From: Nitrososphaerales archaeon
GTDB taxonomy: Archaea; Thermoproteota; Nitrososphaeria; Nitrososphaerales; CADDZS01
NCBI GenBank assembly: GCA_030041355.1
Contig: JASHNZ010000058.1
Coordinates: 150,720 to 214,719 of the forward strand
Reading direction: 5' to 3'
DNA: 64,000 nucleotides
Made by a program: the position numbers and the translations under genes. The notes below the pieces were generated by a model that made no database searches, had not been told where the DNA came from, and saw only the letters and a program-made list of their open reading frames with translations. This document shows, one piece after another, positions 17,528-26,464 of this stretch (positions are counted from its first letter, which is position 1; each line of letters opens with the position of its first letter).

Positions 17528-18652
17528 CTATCGAGTGCTTAGTCCTTCGAGCAAATCACCCTTCCAGGTAAATTTGAGATGCTTTCGACCGTTAAGGAGT
17601 TTATTCGATCCAAGGACATAACCAGCCACCAGAGGCAGTCCGATCGTTGCTTCTACATAAGCAGTTGCCCGAGTAGCCTTCTTCGAAACCTTTCCCCAGG
17701 ATTTGGCTTCATCAAGTGTGCTCCCTGTGAGACCGCCCCAATGAGGAGCATCCGTTGTGATCTGAAAAGCATACGAATGACCGGGAGTGTAATCGAGCAT
17801 TACGGCCGCATCATTGATGTAATTTTTCGGAACGCCTCCTCCAATGTAAATTGAGCCAGTTTTCTTCGATTTGAGCACAATCTGCGCGATTTCGTAGTTA
17901 TCTTGGATTGTGTCCAATTGCATCAAACCCCTCTTCGCTTTACGTGCAGCGCGATACAATCCGGCCAACCCTATTCCTATAGAGGAGTCAGCAATGGCGG
18001 GACAGAATATTGGAACTCCGTTTTTGGCCGCGGTGCATACTATTGAATTGGGGTCTTTGGACGCTCTCTCGCCCAGAATTTGTATAAACTGCCGCGTCGA
18101 ATATTTCCGGGGCTCCATCTCAGAAGCAATCTCACCAATCAAGTCATCAGTTTTCACGAAGCCCACCTCATCCACATAGGCGTCGTAGATTCTGTCTATG
18201 TACAGATCGTGAAGGAGCGCGTCGTCAGAATGGGGCGTGCCCATAAAATGATTGAACCCAGTTGCTTGGTAAATGTCTTGATACAGGATCGCACCGGTTG
18301 AGACGATGACATCCACGAACCCGGCAGCGACGAGATCTCTTATCACTTTACGCATGCCTCCAGCTATAAGCGCGCCTGACAATCCAAGCATGATCGTGGG
18401 TCTTGAAGGATCTAGTATCATGTTCTCGTAGACTTTGGCGCACTCGGATATCGACCTGCTCTGTATGCTCGTCTTGGACCAAGCGGATACCAGTTCCCTG
18501 ATTGTTCTCACCCGACTAAGATCGAGTTGGGTTACAGGAATAGAGAGGAATCTATCCCTTTGTTTTTGCACGTCTTTAGAAAGTTTGATCTCGTCTGCCT
18601 TGCTTTCAAAATATTTGAAAGCCACGTCAGCCTCTTTTCTCTTTGAGTTCAT
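17528..18652 (-). CDS. dys: Deoxyhypusine synthase
   Basis: Transfers the aminobutyl group of spermidine to a lysine of aIF5A, the first step of hypusine synthesis. The 374-residue length fits. Visible are GLSGALIAGGMRKVI, VDVIVSTGAILYQDIY with the NAD-binding region, an IYIGGGVPKNYI stretch, and SWGK with the likely imine-forming lysine K321. ATG 18652 is the start. The substrate gene aIF5A is not in this window. Confidence 0.93.
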   Translation of the reverse strand: MNSKRKEADVAFKYFESKADEIKLSKDVQKQRDRFLSIPVTQLDLSRVRTIRELVSAWSKTSIQSRSISECAKVYENMILDPSRPTIMLGLSGALIAGGMRKVIRDLVAAGFVDVIVSTGAILYQDIYQATGFNHFMGTPHSDDALLHDLYIDRIYDAYVDEVGFVKTDDLIGEIASEMEPRKYSTRQFIQILGERASKDPNSIVCTAAKNGVPIFCPAIADSSIGIGLAGLYRAARKAKRGLMQLDTIQDNYEIAQIVLKSKKTGSIYIGGGVPKNYINDAAVMLDYTPGHSYAFQITTDAPHWGGLTGSTLDEAKSWGKVSKKATRATAYVEATIGLPLVAGYVLGSNKLLNGRKHLKFTWKGDLLEGLSTR

Positions 18653-19009
18653 TAGAAGGGTTCGAAACCTAGCAACGAACGAGTTTTACAATTAAAAACT
18701 GTTCCGATCTGGGAAGAAAACAAATTCTCACATTCCAGTGTTCAACCCATGATCTCACTGATGTCCCAATTGTTGTTGGGAACTTAATCTGCTGTCAATA
18801 AACCATCAACCGTGGCAAGAAATTTTAGAGAAACAGCAAAAACCGTTGGAAGCTAGACTTCCGGTTTCGGAGTGAATAAGTGCCCGTTTTAGCTTCAAAT
18901 CAGGCCAAGGCTCGATTCATTACGGAAACTCAAGCAATGGCAATTTGTTCTTAGCTAGTGTAGAAAGGAGGAGGCGGGGGTACCTTGATGATAGTACTCA
19001 AAGGAAGTT
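18653..19009. other. 357-base intergenic region, no supported gene
   Basis: Apart from the likely dys promoter (a TTTTTAATTG TATA-like element on the minus strand near 18688-18697) I see no gene or RNA. It contains a short hairpin GGAAG-CTAGA-CTTCC (18847-18861) and, at 18966-18980, a very purine-rich AAGGAGGAGGCGGGGG resembling an oversized ribosome binding site. Confidence 0.4.
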
Positions 19010-19225
19010 TTGGATCATGCGATAGCTTCGGGCACAATGGCTATTAGGGCATGGGAGTATTGCAATGGCTATTTGGAACCGGCGTATGTAGAGCTTGATG
19101 AAGAGGGGGATAATATACCTCTCAAAATCAAGAATTTCGCCCAATTCTTAAGGATAATAAAGCTATTCGAAAGTGGTTTCGCTCCAAATAGGGCCGCAGA
19201 TATGTTTCATGTCAAATCACAATAG
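19010..19225 (+). CDS. Small hypothetical protein
   Basis: A possible 71-residue protein, unrecognised. Its second half looks protein-like (YVELDEEGDNIPLKIK, then helix FAQFLRIIKLFESGF). The TTG 19010 start has AAGGAAG four to ten bases upstream. A competing short frame starts at TTG 18985 after the much stronger AGGAGGAGG and stops after 20 codons, overlapping this one; either a leader peptide or a decayed gene is possible. Existence is uncertain. Confidence 0.35.
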   Translation: MDHAIASGTMAIRAWEYCNGYLEPAYVELDEEGDNIPLKIKNFAQFLRIIKLFESGFAPNRAADMFHVKSQ

Positions 19226-19470
19226 GAGACTTAGCTACGTACGCCTAAATCAAACCGGGTAGGAAGGTTTTAGCAGTCTTGATGTTATTGTCCATGAGGT
19301 TTGTCAGATTACGAATCATCAAGACCGTTTCCAACTTAAAACATGATATCCAGTTTTGCGTTAATCTACTTGAACTACTTTCCTGAGTAGCATGCCATAG
19401 AATAGAAAAATCACAATCTGTGTTTTCAGTTTTCGTAAACTCCATAATCACGAACAAGTAAGAGGTGAGC

Positions 19471-19562
19471 GCCGCCGGACCGACTTGAACGGTCGACCAA
19501 CGGATTAACAGTCCGCTGCTTTTGGCATCAGTGAGTATTCTACCAATCTGAGCTACGGCGGC
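19471..19562 (-). tRNA. tRNA-Asn (GUU) with one intron in the D-arm
   Basis: The gene folds as a 73-nt tRNA after removal of 19 nt. Acceptor GCCGCCG pairs with CGGCGGC, the anticodon stem GCGGA/UCCGU encloses CUGUUAA with anticodon GUU, and the T-arm is GACCG/CGGUC around UUCAAGU. The D-stem GCUC/GAGC is only complete when the insertion after G22 is removed. CCA is not encoded. Confidence 0.92.
19521..19539 (-). other. Non-canonical intron in tRNA-Asn, position 22/23
   Basis: The 19-nt intron reads AATACTCACTGATGCCAAA on the minus strand. A bulge-helix-bulge can form: D-loop UGGU in exon 1 pairs with intron GCCA (three Watson-Crick pairs and one G-U), flanked by three-nt bulges AG|A and AA|A at the two splice sites. 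The inner helix is weak, so this is a relaxed motif. Confidence 0.75.
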
Positions 19563-19754
19563 TCGAATTCAAATAGGAAGAGCCCTTCATTTATTGCTTT
19601 AACTCCTCCCAAGCATTTCATTGAAATTATGCTGAAAACTATGAGACTGATTGAATGAGAAATTGAATTATGAAATGAAGAAAAAGAATTTTGACATCGT
19701 TAACATTAAACACGAGAAAATCTAACTCTGTCGATTGTTTCACGTGTTCAGACT

Positions 19755-21509
19755 TTGAGGAATGATTTTAGTGTCCGCATAGGAGGGGCAGCAGGTGATG
19801 GCGTCTCTTCAACGGGAGAGATTTTTGCGAGAACCCTCTCGAGAATGGGTTTGCACTGTTATGGTCTCAATAGTTACCAATCTGCGATAAGAGGGGGCCA
19901 TGTTTGGTTTCAGGTCAGAGGAAGTATGGAAAAGGTTACCTGTCAAGGGGACAATGTTGATGTTGTCATCGCCCTGAACTCTGAAACCGCTGAGATCCAT
20001 GCACCTTTCGTTTCATCTGGCGGGATTATTATTTACGACAAAGACAAGGTGAAATTTTCGCAGAGCCTTGTGCCACAGAATGTGAAGAGCCTACCAATGC
20101 CCCTGGCCGACATCTCGCGTAAGTTCGATAAGAATCCGATCATGCAAAATACTGTCGCCCTCGGAGCCACGCTTTATCTTCTGGGGTTGGATTTTGATAC
20201 GTTTACTACTGTTCTAACTGACACATTTGGGAAGAAAAAACAGGCAGTGGTCGACGCGAACACTCAAGCTGCAAGATCAGGCTATGAATATGCAAAGAGT
20301 AACCTGCAGCAACTAGATGTAAAATGCACCGCACCGGGCAACCACCGCCCAAAGATGTTGATGACCGGCAATCAAGCCATCGGTTTGGGAGCGGTTATGG
20401 CTGGATGCAAATTCTATGCAGCTTATCCGATGACACCAGCGTCCGGAATCTTGCATTTTATGGCCGCTCATGCAGTAAGCAATGGTGTTATCGTAAAGCA
20501 AGCTGAAGACGAATTAGCAGTCATCAACATGGGAATTGGTGCGTCCCATGCTGGTGCGAGAGCTATGGTCGGGACTTCAGGGGGAGGTTTCTCTCTAATG
20601 AGTGAAGCGCTTGGAATGGCGGGAATGACAGAAACTCCGATCGTGATAGTTGAGGCTCAAAGAGCAGGTCCCTCAACGGGCCTACCCACAAAGACCGAAC
20701 AAGGCGATCTCAATATGATGCTCGGTGCATCCCAGGGAGACTTTCCGAGAATAGTGATTGCCCCGACCTCAATAGAAGACGCGTATTATGCCACTATTGA
20801 AGCTTTCAATTTGGCAGAGCGTTTTCAGTGTCCTGTTATAATTGCGAGCGATCTGTTACTCTCTGAGCACTTGGAAACAATCGACGAATTGAGTCCGAAT
20901 GTTCTTATTGATCGGGGTGAGATGGTAGGGTCTGTTCCTTCAGGAGAACAATATCTCAGATTCAAATTGACGGAATCTGGCATTTCTCCGAGAGCGATAC
21001 CAGGAACCCCAGGGACCGTATACGTGGCCGCGTCGGATGAACATCAGGAGAATGGCGTCGTGATCAGCGATGTATTGTCAGGTATTCCAATATACGTTAA
21101 GGAAAGGGAGCGTCAGATGGATAAACGAATGAAAAAAGTCGAGCTTGCAAGGAATGAGATTTCGTCGCCTAAACTCGTGGGCGATCCGAGTGCAGATCTG
21201 ACAATTATCTGTTGGGGCTCAACTGCTGGTGTCGCATTAGAAGCTTCGGAGATGCTTAGCAGTCAAGGAATCAAAACTAATGTCCTTGCTCTTAGAAATA
21301 TGTGGCCCTTCAAGTCAGACGCAATTGTTCCTATACTAAACAATGCGAAGAGGTTACTGAGTATCGAATGCAACTATACAGGTCAGATGGCTCGGTTGAT
21401 CCGCGCAGAGACTGGTATTGACATAAAAGACAAGTTCTTGAAATACGATGGAGAACCGATCTACCCGCGGGAAATTGTGGATTACGTCATGAGATTGAGG
21501 GAAAAATAA
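19755..21509 (+). CDS. 2-oxoacid:ferredoxin oxidoreductase, fused gamma-alpha subunit
   Basis: The large subunit of a Sulfolobus-type two-subunit oxidoreductase that decarboxylates 2-oxoacids (pyruvate, 2-oxoglutarate) to acyl-CoA with ferredoxin reduction. The N-terminal ~190 residues are the gamma domain (GGAAGDGVSSTGEIFAR); the rest is the alpha domain with the family motif YPMTPASGI and the GTSGGGFSLMSEALGMA segment. At 584 residues it is slightly shorter than Sulfolobus enzymes. TTG 19755 begins MRNDFSV. The beta subunit starts one base after the stop. Confidence 0.93.
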   Translation: MRNDFSVRIGGAAGDGVSSTGEIFARTLSRMGLHCYGLNSYQSAIRGGHVWFQVRGSMEKVTCQGDNVDVVIALNSETAEIHAPFVSSGGIIIYDKDKVKFSQSLVPQNVKSLPMPLADISRKFDKNPIMQNTVALGATLYLLGLDFDTFTTVLTDTFGKKKQAVVDANTQAARSGYEYAKSNLQQLDVKCTAPGNHRPKMLMTGNQAIGLGAVMAGCKFYAAYPMTPASGILHFMAAHAVSNGVIVKQAEDELAVINMGIGASHAGARAMVGTSGGGFSLMSEALGMAGMTETPIVIVEAQRAGPSTGLPTKTEQGDLNMMLGASQGDFPRIVIAPTSIEDAYYATIEAFNLAERFQCPVIIASDLLLSEHLETIDELSPNVLIDRGEMVGSVPSGEQYLRFKLTESGISPRAIPGTPGTVYVAASDEHQENGVVISDVLSGIPIYVKERERQMDKRMKKVELARNEISSPKLVGDPSADLTIICWGSTAGVALEASEMLSSQGIKTNVLALRNMWPFKSDAIVPILNNAKRLLSIECNYTGQMARLIRAETGIDIKDKFLKYDGEPIYPREIVDYVMRLREK

Positions 21510-21510
21510 C

Positions 21511-22368
21511 GTGCTAGAATTATCAAAATACAAGAGCGAAATAAGACCCGACTGGTGTCCCGGATGCGGAGACTTTGGAGTGCTTAACTCACTTGTTCAA
21601 GCAGTCGCCAATCTCGAAATAGATCCTAAGGATCTTCTGATAGTCTCAGGCATAGGATGTTCGAGCAACCTTCCCGGGTTTATTCACGCCTATGGTTTGC
21701 ACACGCTCCATGGCAGAGCGATGGCCGTCGCGAGCGGCGCTAGACTTGCCAACCCCGATCTTACTGTCGTGGTGACCGGTGGCGATGGAGATGGCTACGG
21801 AATTGGATTGGGTCATTTTGTCCATGCGATGAGGCGGAACTTGGATATCACTTACATTGTAATGAATAACCAGATCTACGGACTCACTACTGGTCAAGCT
21901 TCACCTACAAGCACTAGAGGATTTGTCACAAAGTCTACTCCACAAGGAGTCACTGAAGATCCGATTAACCCTATCGCGTTAGCTCTGGTCTCAGGAGCTA
22001 CGTATGTTGCAAGAGGGTTCTCGGGGGATCCCAAACATCTGACTGAATTGATTCAAGGCGGTATCAAACACAAAGGTTTTGCACTGGTTGATGTGTTTAG
22101 CCCTTGCGTCACTTGGAACAAGATAGACACTTACGATTATTTCAGACAGAATTGCTACAAGTTTAATGACTCTAGCTATGATACAGTGAGCATGGATCGT
22201 GCGCTTTTGAAGGCAAGAGAAACAGAGCCGAAAATCCCAATCGGCTTATTCTATGAAACATCAAAACCCACCTATGAAGAGTCCGATCCTGTTGTAAAGT
22301 TGGGCCCGGTAGTTAAGGCAAAGCTCGGCATCAGCGATCCGACGGTTTTGTTCAAGGAGTTCTATTAG
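21511..22368 (+). CDS. 2-oxoacid:ferredoxin oxidoreductase, beta subunit
   Basis: The thiamine diphosphate and [4Fe-4S] subunit. Cluster cysteines are C16 and C19 (WCPGCG), C50 (GIGCSS) and C199 (FSPCVTW), the pattern of two-subunit archaeal enzymes. The ThDP/Mg motif is GGDGDGYGIG (90-99) with NNQIYGLTTGQ (119-129). No separate ferredoxin-like delta subunit is nearby, consistent with this enzyme class. Start GTG 21511; cotranscribed with the alpha subunit. Confidence 0.94.
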   Translation: MLELSKYKSEIRPDWCPGCGDFGVLNSLVQAVANLEIDPKDLLIVSGIGCSSNLPGFIHAYGLHTLHGRAMAVASGARLANPDLTVVVTGGDGDGYGIGLGHFVHAMRRNLDITYIVMNNQIYGLTTGQASPTSTRGFVTKSTPQGVTEDPINPIALALVSGATYVARGFSGDPKHLTELIQGGIKHKGFALVDVFSPCVTWNKIDTYDYFRQNCYKFNDSSYDTVSMDRALLKARETEPKIPIGLFYETSKPTYEESDPVVKLGPVVKAKLGISDPTVLFKEFY

Positions 22369-22391
22369 CATTGGATCGGTATCCGACAACT

Positions 22392-22416
22392 CATTTCATC
22401 TACATTTCATCTACAT
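22392..22416. repeat. Two tandem copies of an 11-base repeat
   Basis: CATTTCATCTA occurs twice head to tail, followed by CATG, in the gap between the oxidoreductase and sufC. Function unknown; possibly just local duplication. Confidence 0.5.
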
Positions 22417-22488
22417 GTGTGACGCTGTTGATCGCGTAAGTTAAGTCTCGGAGAAGTTACAGAATCGTTCCAGCGGTCCCCGCAACGG

Positions 22489-22506
22489 TTATAACGTATG
22501 TCATAA
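22489..22506. promoter_or_regulatory. Palindromic operator candidate upstream of sufC
   Basis: TTATAACGTATGTCATAA is a near-perfect dyad (half-sites TTATAACGT and, inverted, TTATGACAT), ending 54 bases before sufC. Sixteen or more of its 18 positions recur upstream of sufB at 23380-23397, which makes chance unlikely. It may bind a dimeric regulator of Fe-S assembly. Confidence 0.55.
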
Positions 22507-22560
22507 TTATTATTCTTCTAGCTTATTCAAAATATCGCTGATTTTTGATGTGAGAGACTT

Positions 22561-23343
22561 ATGGCAGACACAATTGAGATCATTGACCTTCATGCAGGGA
22601 TTGAAGGCAAAGAAATTCTGAAGGGTGTGTCCCTTAAAGTAAATACCGGCGAAATTCACGCAATCATGGGGCCTAACGGTTCTGGGAAGAGCACTCTGGC
22701 TTATACTATGATGGGGCATCCGAAATACAAGTTGATTTCTGGAGATATCAGGATCAATGGAGAAAGCATCATCCATCTTCCTCCTAACCAAAGAGCTCTC
22801 AAAGGACTGTTTCTAGGCTTTCAATATCCACTCGAGATTCCGGGGGTCAGCCTGTCCAATTTTCTCCGAATTTCCTACAATGCAACTAGAAAGAACGAAC
22901 CCATGCTAGTTCGGGATTTCAGAAAGATGTTAGAGGACAAGTTCGAAGTAGTAGGGATGGATCGATCCTTTGCCACCAGATACTTGAATGAAGGCTTCTC
23001 TGGCGGAGAAAAGAAAAAGGCAGAAGTCGTTCAACTGGCTGTGCTTAGACCGAAGTTCGCGGTGCTGGATGAAACTGATTCTGGATTGGACATTGATGCC
23101 CTAAAACTAGTATCGGACGGAATAAACAGCATCAAGAGTTCTGAAGTTGGAATTATGCTTATCACTCATTATCAGCGAATACTCCGCTACGTCAAGCCTC
23201 AATTTGTGCATGTTCTGGTTAAGGGAAAAGTTGAGGTGTCAGGAGGCCCCGAACTGGCGGAAAAACTTGAACAGGAAGGCTACACCTGGATCCAGGGCGC
23301 AGAGGAAGAACCTGATTCTGCAGCTCCTCAAATTGCAACTTGA
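22561..23343 (+). CDS. sufC: Fe-S cluster assembly ATPase SufC
   Basis: ABC-type ATPase that energises the SufBCD scaffold. Walker A is GPNGSGKS (37-44), the ABC signature is FSGGEKKKAE (146-155), and Walker B leads to LDETDSGLD (169-177); the SGGEKKK and D-E-T-D pattern is specific for SufC. The 260-residue length is normal. It leads the sufC-B-D-S-U cluster, with its own upstream region containing the palindrome. Confidence 0.97.
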   Translation: MADTIEIIDLHAGIEGKEILKGVSLKVNTGEIHAIMGPNGSGKSTLAYTMMGHPKYKLISGDIRINGESIIHLPPNQRALKGLFLGFQYPLEIPGVSLSNFLRISYNATRKNEPMLVRDFRKMLEDKFEVVGMDRSFATRYLNEGFSGGEKKKAEVVQLAVLRPKFAVLDETDSGLDIDALKLVSDGINSIKSSEVGIMLITHYQRILRYVKPQFVHVLVKGKVEVSGGPELAEKLEQEGYTWIQGAEEEPDSAAPQIAT

Positions 23344-23379
23344 GTTTATGTTCATGCGGGTAAAGGCTTATTAGATAAA

Positions 23380-23397
23380 TTATAACATATGTCATAA
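23380..23397. promoter_or_regulatory. Palindromic operator candidate upstream of sufB
   Basis: TTATAACATATGTCATAA is symmetric at 8 of 9 half-site positions (TTATAACAT versus inverted TTATGACAT). It ends 17 bases before the sufB TTG, so it would overlap the transcription start or the downstream edge of the TATA box (TTAGATAAATTATA, 23371-23384). It matches the site upstream of sufC. Confidence 0.55.
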
Positions 23398-23414
23398 GAA
23401 ACGGAGAACTTTTC

Positions 23415-24812
23415 TTGTCTCGAACGATTATTAATGAAGATTACAGCAAATATGACTTCAAAGACCCAGAAGAATTCGTCTTTAGGTCTCAAAGAGGGCT
23501 AACCCGCTCGACTGTCGAAGAAATATCGAAGATGAAGAACGAACCCGAGTGGATGCGCAATTTCAGGCTGAAAGCATACGACTATTTCATGGACCGACCA
23601 ATGCCGAATTGGGGAGGGGACCTCTCCAATATCGATTTTGACAATATTTACTACTATGCAAAGCCTACGGACAAAATGGGGAGAGATTGGAACGATGTTC
23701 CCGAGAATATCAAAAAGACCTTTGAGAAACTGGGAATCCCTGAAGCTGAAAGGAAATTTCTCGGAGGCGTGGGTGCCCAGTATGAGTCCGAGGTAGTCTA
23801 TCATTCCCTGAGAGAGGATCTCGCAAAGAAAGGAGTGGTTTTCCTTGATACTGACTCTGCCGTTAAGCAATACCCGAATATCGTAAAGGAGTATTTTGGA
23901 ACTATAGTTCCTCCCAATGACAACAAGTTTGCTTCGCTCAATAGCGCAGTTTGGAGTGGCGGCAGTTTTGTCTACATTCCATCTGGCGTGGAGGTTGAAG
24001 TGCCCTTGCAAGCCTACTTTAGGATCAATTCTCGGAACGTAGGGCAGTTTGAGAGAACTCTCATTATTGTCGAACCAGGTGCTAAAGTGCATTACATTGA
24101 AGGATGTACTGCCCCTGTCTATTCTTCAGAATCTCTTCACTCTGCAGTTGTTGAGATAATCGCAAAGAAAGGTGCCAAAGTAAGGTACACCACGATTCAG
24201 AACTGGTCCAAGGACGTCTACAATCTAGTAACGAAGAGAGCTTACGCTTACGAGGACGCAACCGTGGAATGGGTCGACGGAAATCTTGGAAGTAAGCTCA
24301 CCATGAAATATCCTTCCATCTACTTGATGGGCCCGAGAGCGAAGGGAGAGGTCCTTTCGATCGCGTTTGCTGGAAAAGACCAACATCAAGACGCGGGCGC
24401 CAAGATAGTTCACGTGGCACCATACACCACTTCAAGAATCACAAGTAAGTCAGTCAGCAAGGATGGTGGAAGAACAACCTACAGAGGTCTATTGCATGTC
24501 AGCCGAGGCGCCAAGGGTGTGAAGTCAAGTGTGCGTTGCGATGCCTTGTTGCTTGACGAAGCGTCTCGAACAGACACATATCCGTACAACGAGATAAACG
24601 AAGAAACTGCGAACATTACTCACGAGGCAACCGTCGGAAAGATCAGCGAAGAAGCTCTATTCTACCTGATGAGCCGCGGAATGAGCGAACAGGATGCCCT
24701 AAGTATGATCGTCATGGGCTTTCTAGAGCCCTTTACGAAGGAACTTCCCATGGAGTACGCCGTGGAGCTTAACAGACTGATCTCGCTGGAAATGGTCGGG
24801 TCAGTAGGCTAG
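23415..24812 (+). CDS. sufB: Fe-S cluster assembly scaffold SufB
   Basis: The 465-residue scaffold on which the cluster is built. The C-terminal beta-helix contains VRCDALLLD, whose cysteine C375 aligns with the essential SufB cysteine, followed by [11 protein letters not shown] and [11 protein letters not shown], shared by SufB and SufD. The N-terminus has [12 protein letters not shown] and the NEPEWM motif. TTG 23415 is the start. Forms SufB2C2 or SufBC2D with its neighbours. Confidence 0.96.
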   Translation: MSRTIINEDYSKYDFKDPEEFVFRSQRGLTRSTVEEISKMKNEPEWMRNFRLKAYDYFMDRPMPNWGGDLSNIDFDNIYYYAKPTDKMGRDWNDVPENIKKTFEKLGIPEAERKFLGGVGAQYESEVVYHSLREDLAKKGVVFLDTDSAVKQYPNIVKEYFGTIVPPNDNKFASLNSAVWSGGSFVYIPSGVEVEVPLQAYFRINSRNVGQFERTLIIVEPGAKVHYIEGCTAPVYSSESLHSAVVEIIAKKGAKVRYTTIQNWSKDVYNLVTKRAYAYEDATVEWVDGNLGSKLTMKYPSIYLMGPRAKGEVLSIAFAGKDQHQDAGAKIVHVAPYTTSRITSKSVSKDGGRTTYRGLLHVSRGAKGVKSSVRCDALLLDEASRTDTYPYNEINEETANITHEATVGKISEEALFYLMSRGMSEQDALSMIVMGFLEPFTKELPMEYAVELNRLISLEMVGSVG

Positions 24813-24925
24813 AAGCTGTTTAGTTTACAGAATGAATATAGTTCAAAGCGATTGAGCGAAAGGCGCGCGGGAATAATACCCGAGCGTCACTATAGTTTTG
24901 AAAATAGCGAAGCTTTAGGGCTGTC

Positions 24926-26335
24926 ATGGCTGAAATGACCCAACAATTAGTGAAGATAGACGAAGAGTACGTCGAGACCTATTCGGAGTCTAAGAATGAG
25001 CCTAGTTGGCTGAAGAAGTTTCGAATTGATTCTCTGAAATCCTATCTTACTCTGCCGGAGGAACAGTCCAATCTTTATACAAAATATGCCCTAAATCTCA
25101 ATGTCAATTTACCGGTGCTAGAACAGAAACTATATGCAAAAACGGACCCAAAGTCGGCTTCTCTTGGGGAGATCGCCCAAGGCATCGAAAAAGGCTACTA
25201 TTATGTGAGCACCCAAAGCGAGACCTTTGCTTCAAGGAACATTAAGGAGCTTGACTCTAAAGGGGTGGTTTTTTGTGATCTTCATGAGGCTATTGAGAAG
25301 CATTCTGACCTCCTTGGAAGAATTTTTGAGCAGAAAGCGATTCCCCCCAATAGCGACAAATATGCGGCATTAAATTCTGCTCTATTTTCCTCGGGATGGC
25401 TCGTTTACTTCCCGAAAGGACTCGTTCTGGATACCCCTCTTCGAGTTCGGTTCTATCTCAACTCCACCAAGCCTTATTTTTCTCAAACCTGGATCTACGC
25501 GGAACGAGGTTCTCAAGGAGCTCTGCTGACGGAAGGATATGGCGCAGAAATTGCAGGGACTGCAAGCGAGCTCGTCGAAGCATACGTCAAGGATGATGCC
25601 TCGGTCAAATATTCGAACATTCAGAACTACTCGGAGGACACCGTTGTTCTAGCAAACAAAAAGGCGCTGTGCGGTAAGGACGGCCGGATTACTTGGATTC
25701 TAGGTTATTTCGGAGGCCGGGCGGAAAGATCTCGCCTTGAGAGCTCTTTTGATGGAGACGGAGCGAGCGCTGAAGATATCGAGGTTGTTTTTGGAAGTGG
25801 ATATCAAAGATACGATCTGGTTTCCGATCTTTCTCACGTCGCGCAACATACCAAGGGGAGAATACTCTGCAATAGCGTGTTAAAGGATAGTTCGAGATCC
25901 GTGTTTAAGGGCATGATTAGAATCGGCAAAGATGCGAAAGCTTCCAATGCTTATCTCGCAGGTCATGCAATACTTCTTAGTCCTGATGCCAAATCAGACG
26001 CCATACCAGGGCTGGAAATTCTCACAAACGAAGTCAAAGCAACCCATTCTGCCTCGGTCTCGCAGATCGATCCAGATCAAATATTCTACATGATGACTAG
26101 GGGCCTTCCGGAGGACGAGTCAAAGAAGTTCATTGTACTTGGTTTCATTGAGCCAGGAATTTCCAGAATTGATTCAGAAGAACTGAGGGACACCATTCAT
26201 GCTCTGATTGAGGCAAAATGGCATGGAATGAAGGGCCTCGTAAAGAAAGTCCAAAAGGAAGTGCTTTTCGAAGAAGAAACTCAGGCTAAAACTCAATCGA
26301 AAGATATCTTCGAAGGTCATTACAAGTATCGCTAA
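24926..26335 (+). CDS. sufD: Fe-S cluster assembly protein SufD
   Basis: A SufB paralogue of 469 residues. It shares the C-terminal block ATHSASVSQIDPDQIFYMMTRGL but lacks the SufB cysteine motif (DALLLD region reads HAILLSPDA). The N-terminus NEPSWLKKFR is typical. In the complex it helps iron acquisition. The 113-base gap from sufB has a TATA-like ACTATAGTTTTG (24889-24900) and an inverted repeat CGGG/CCCG, so sufD may have its own promoter. Confidence 0.93.
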   Translation: MAEMTQQLVKIDEEYVETYSESKNEPSWLKKFRIDSLKSYLTLPEEQSNLYTKYALNLNVNLPVLEQKLYAKTDPKSASLGEIAQGIEKGYYYVSTQSETFASRNIKELDSKGVVFCDLHEAIEKHSDLLGRIFEQKAIPPNSDKYAALNSALFSSGWLVYFPKGLVLDTPLRVRFYLNSTKPYFSQTWIYAERGSQGALLTEGYGAEIAGTASELVEAYVKDDASVKYSNIQNYSEDTVVLANKKALCGKDGRITWILGYFGGRAERSRLESSFDGDGASAEDIEVVFGSGYQRYDLVSDLSHVAQHTKGRILCNSVLKDSSRSVFKGMIRIGKDAKASNAYLAGHAILLSPDAKSDAIPGLEILTNEVKATHSASVSQIDPDQIFYMMTRGLPEDESKKFIVLGFIEPGISRIDSEELRDTIHALIEAKWHGMKGLVKKVQKEVLFEEETQAKTQSKDIFEGHYKYR

Positions 26336-26348
26336 AAGGATGATTTCG

Positions 26349-26381
26349 CCATATCAACTTGAAAAAAGATAGAAATATGGC
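26349..26381. repeat. Inverted repeat upstream of sufS
   Basis: GCCATAT (26349-26355) and ATATGGC (26375-26381) form a 7-base inverted repeat with a 19-base spacer in the sufD-sufS gap. It could be a hairpin or a protein site; it does not match the sufB/sufC palindrome. Confidence 0.35.
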
Positions 26382-26464
26382 AAGGCATATTCTATGAATC
26401 AGCGGCTGAACCTTCTTTGAATCAGATTATCAAGTCGCAACGAGCAGAGGTGTCGTACTAACTC

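Noticed and set aside
19245..19457. 70-codon minus-strand frame beside tRNA-Asn
   Set aside because: No recognisable fold pattern, no promoter or ribosome site; probably chance.
19620..19690. Possible C/D box small RNA (CTGA- and ATGA-like boxes near tRNA-Asn)
   Set aside because: The boxes are not spaced as C, D', C', D and no guide matches could be argued; AT-rich sequence makes them likely by chance.
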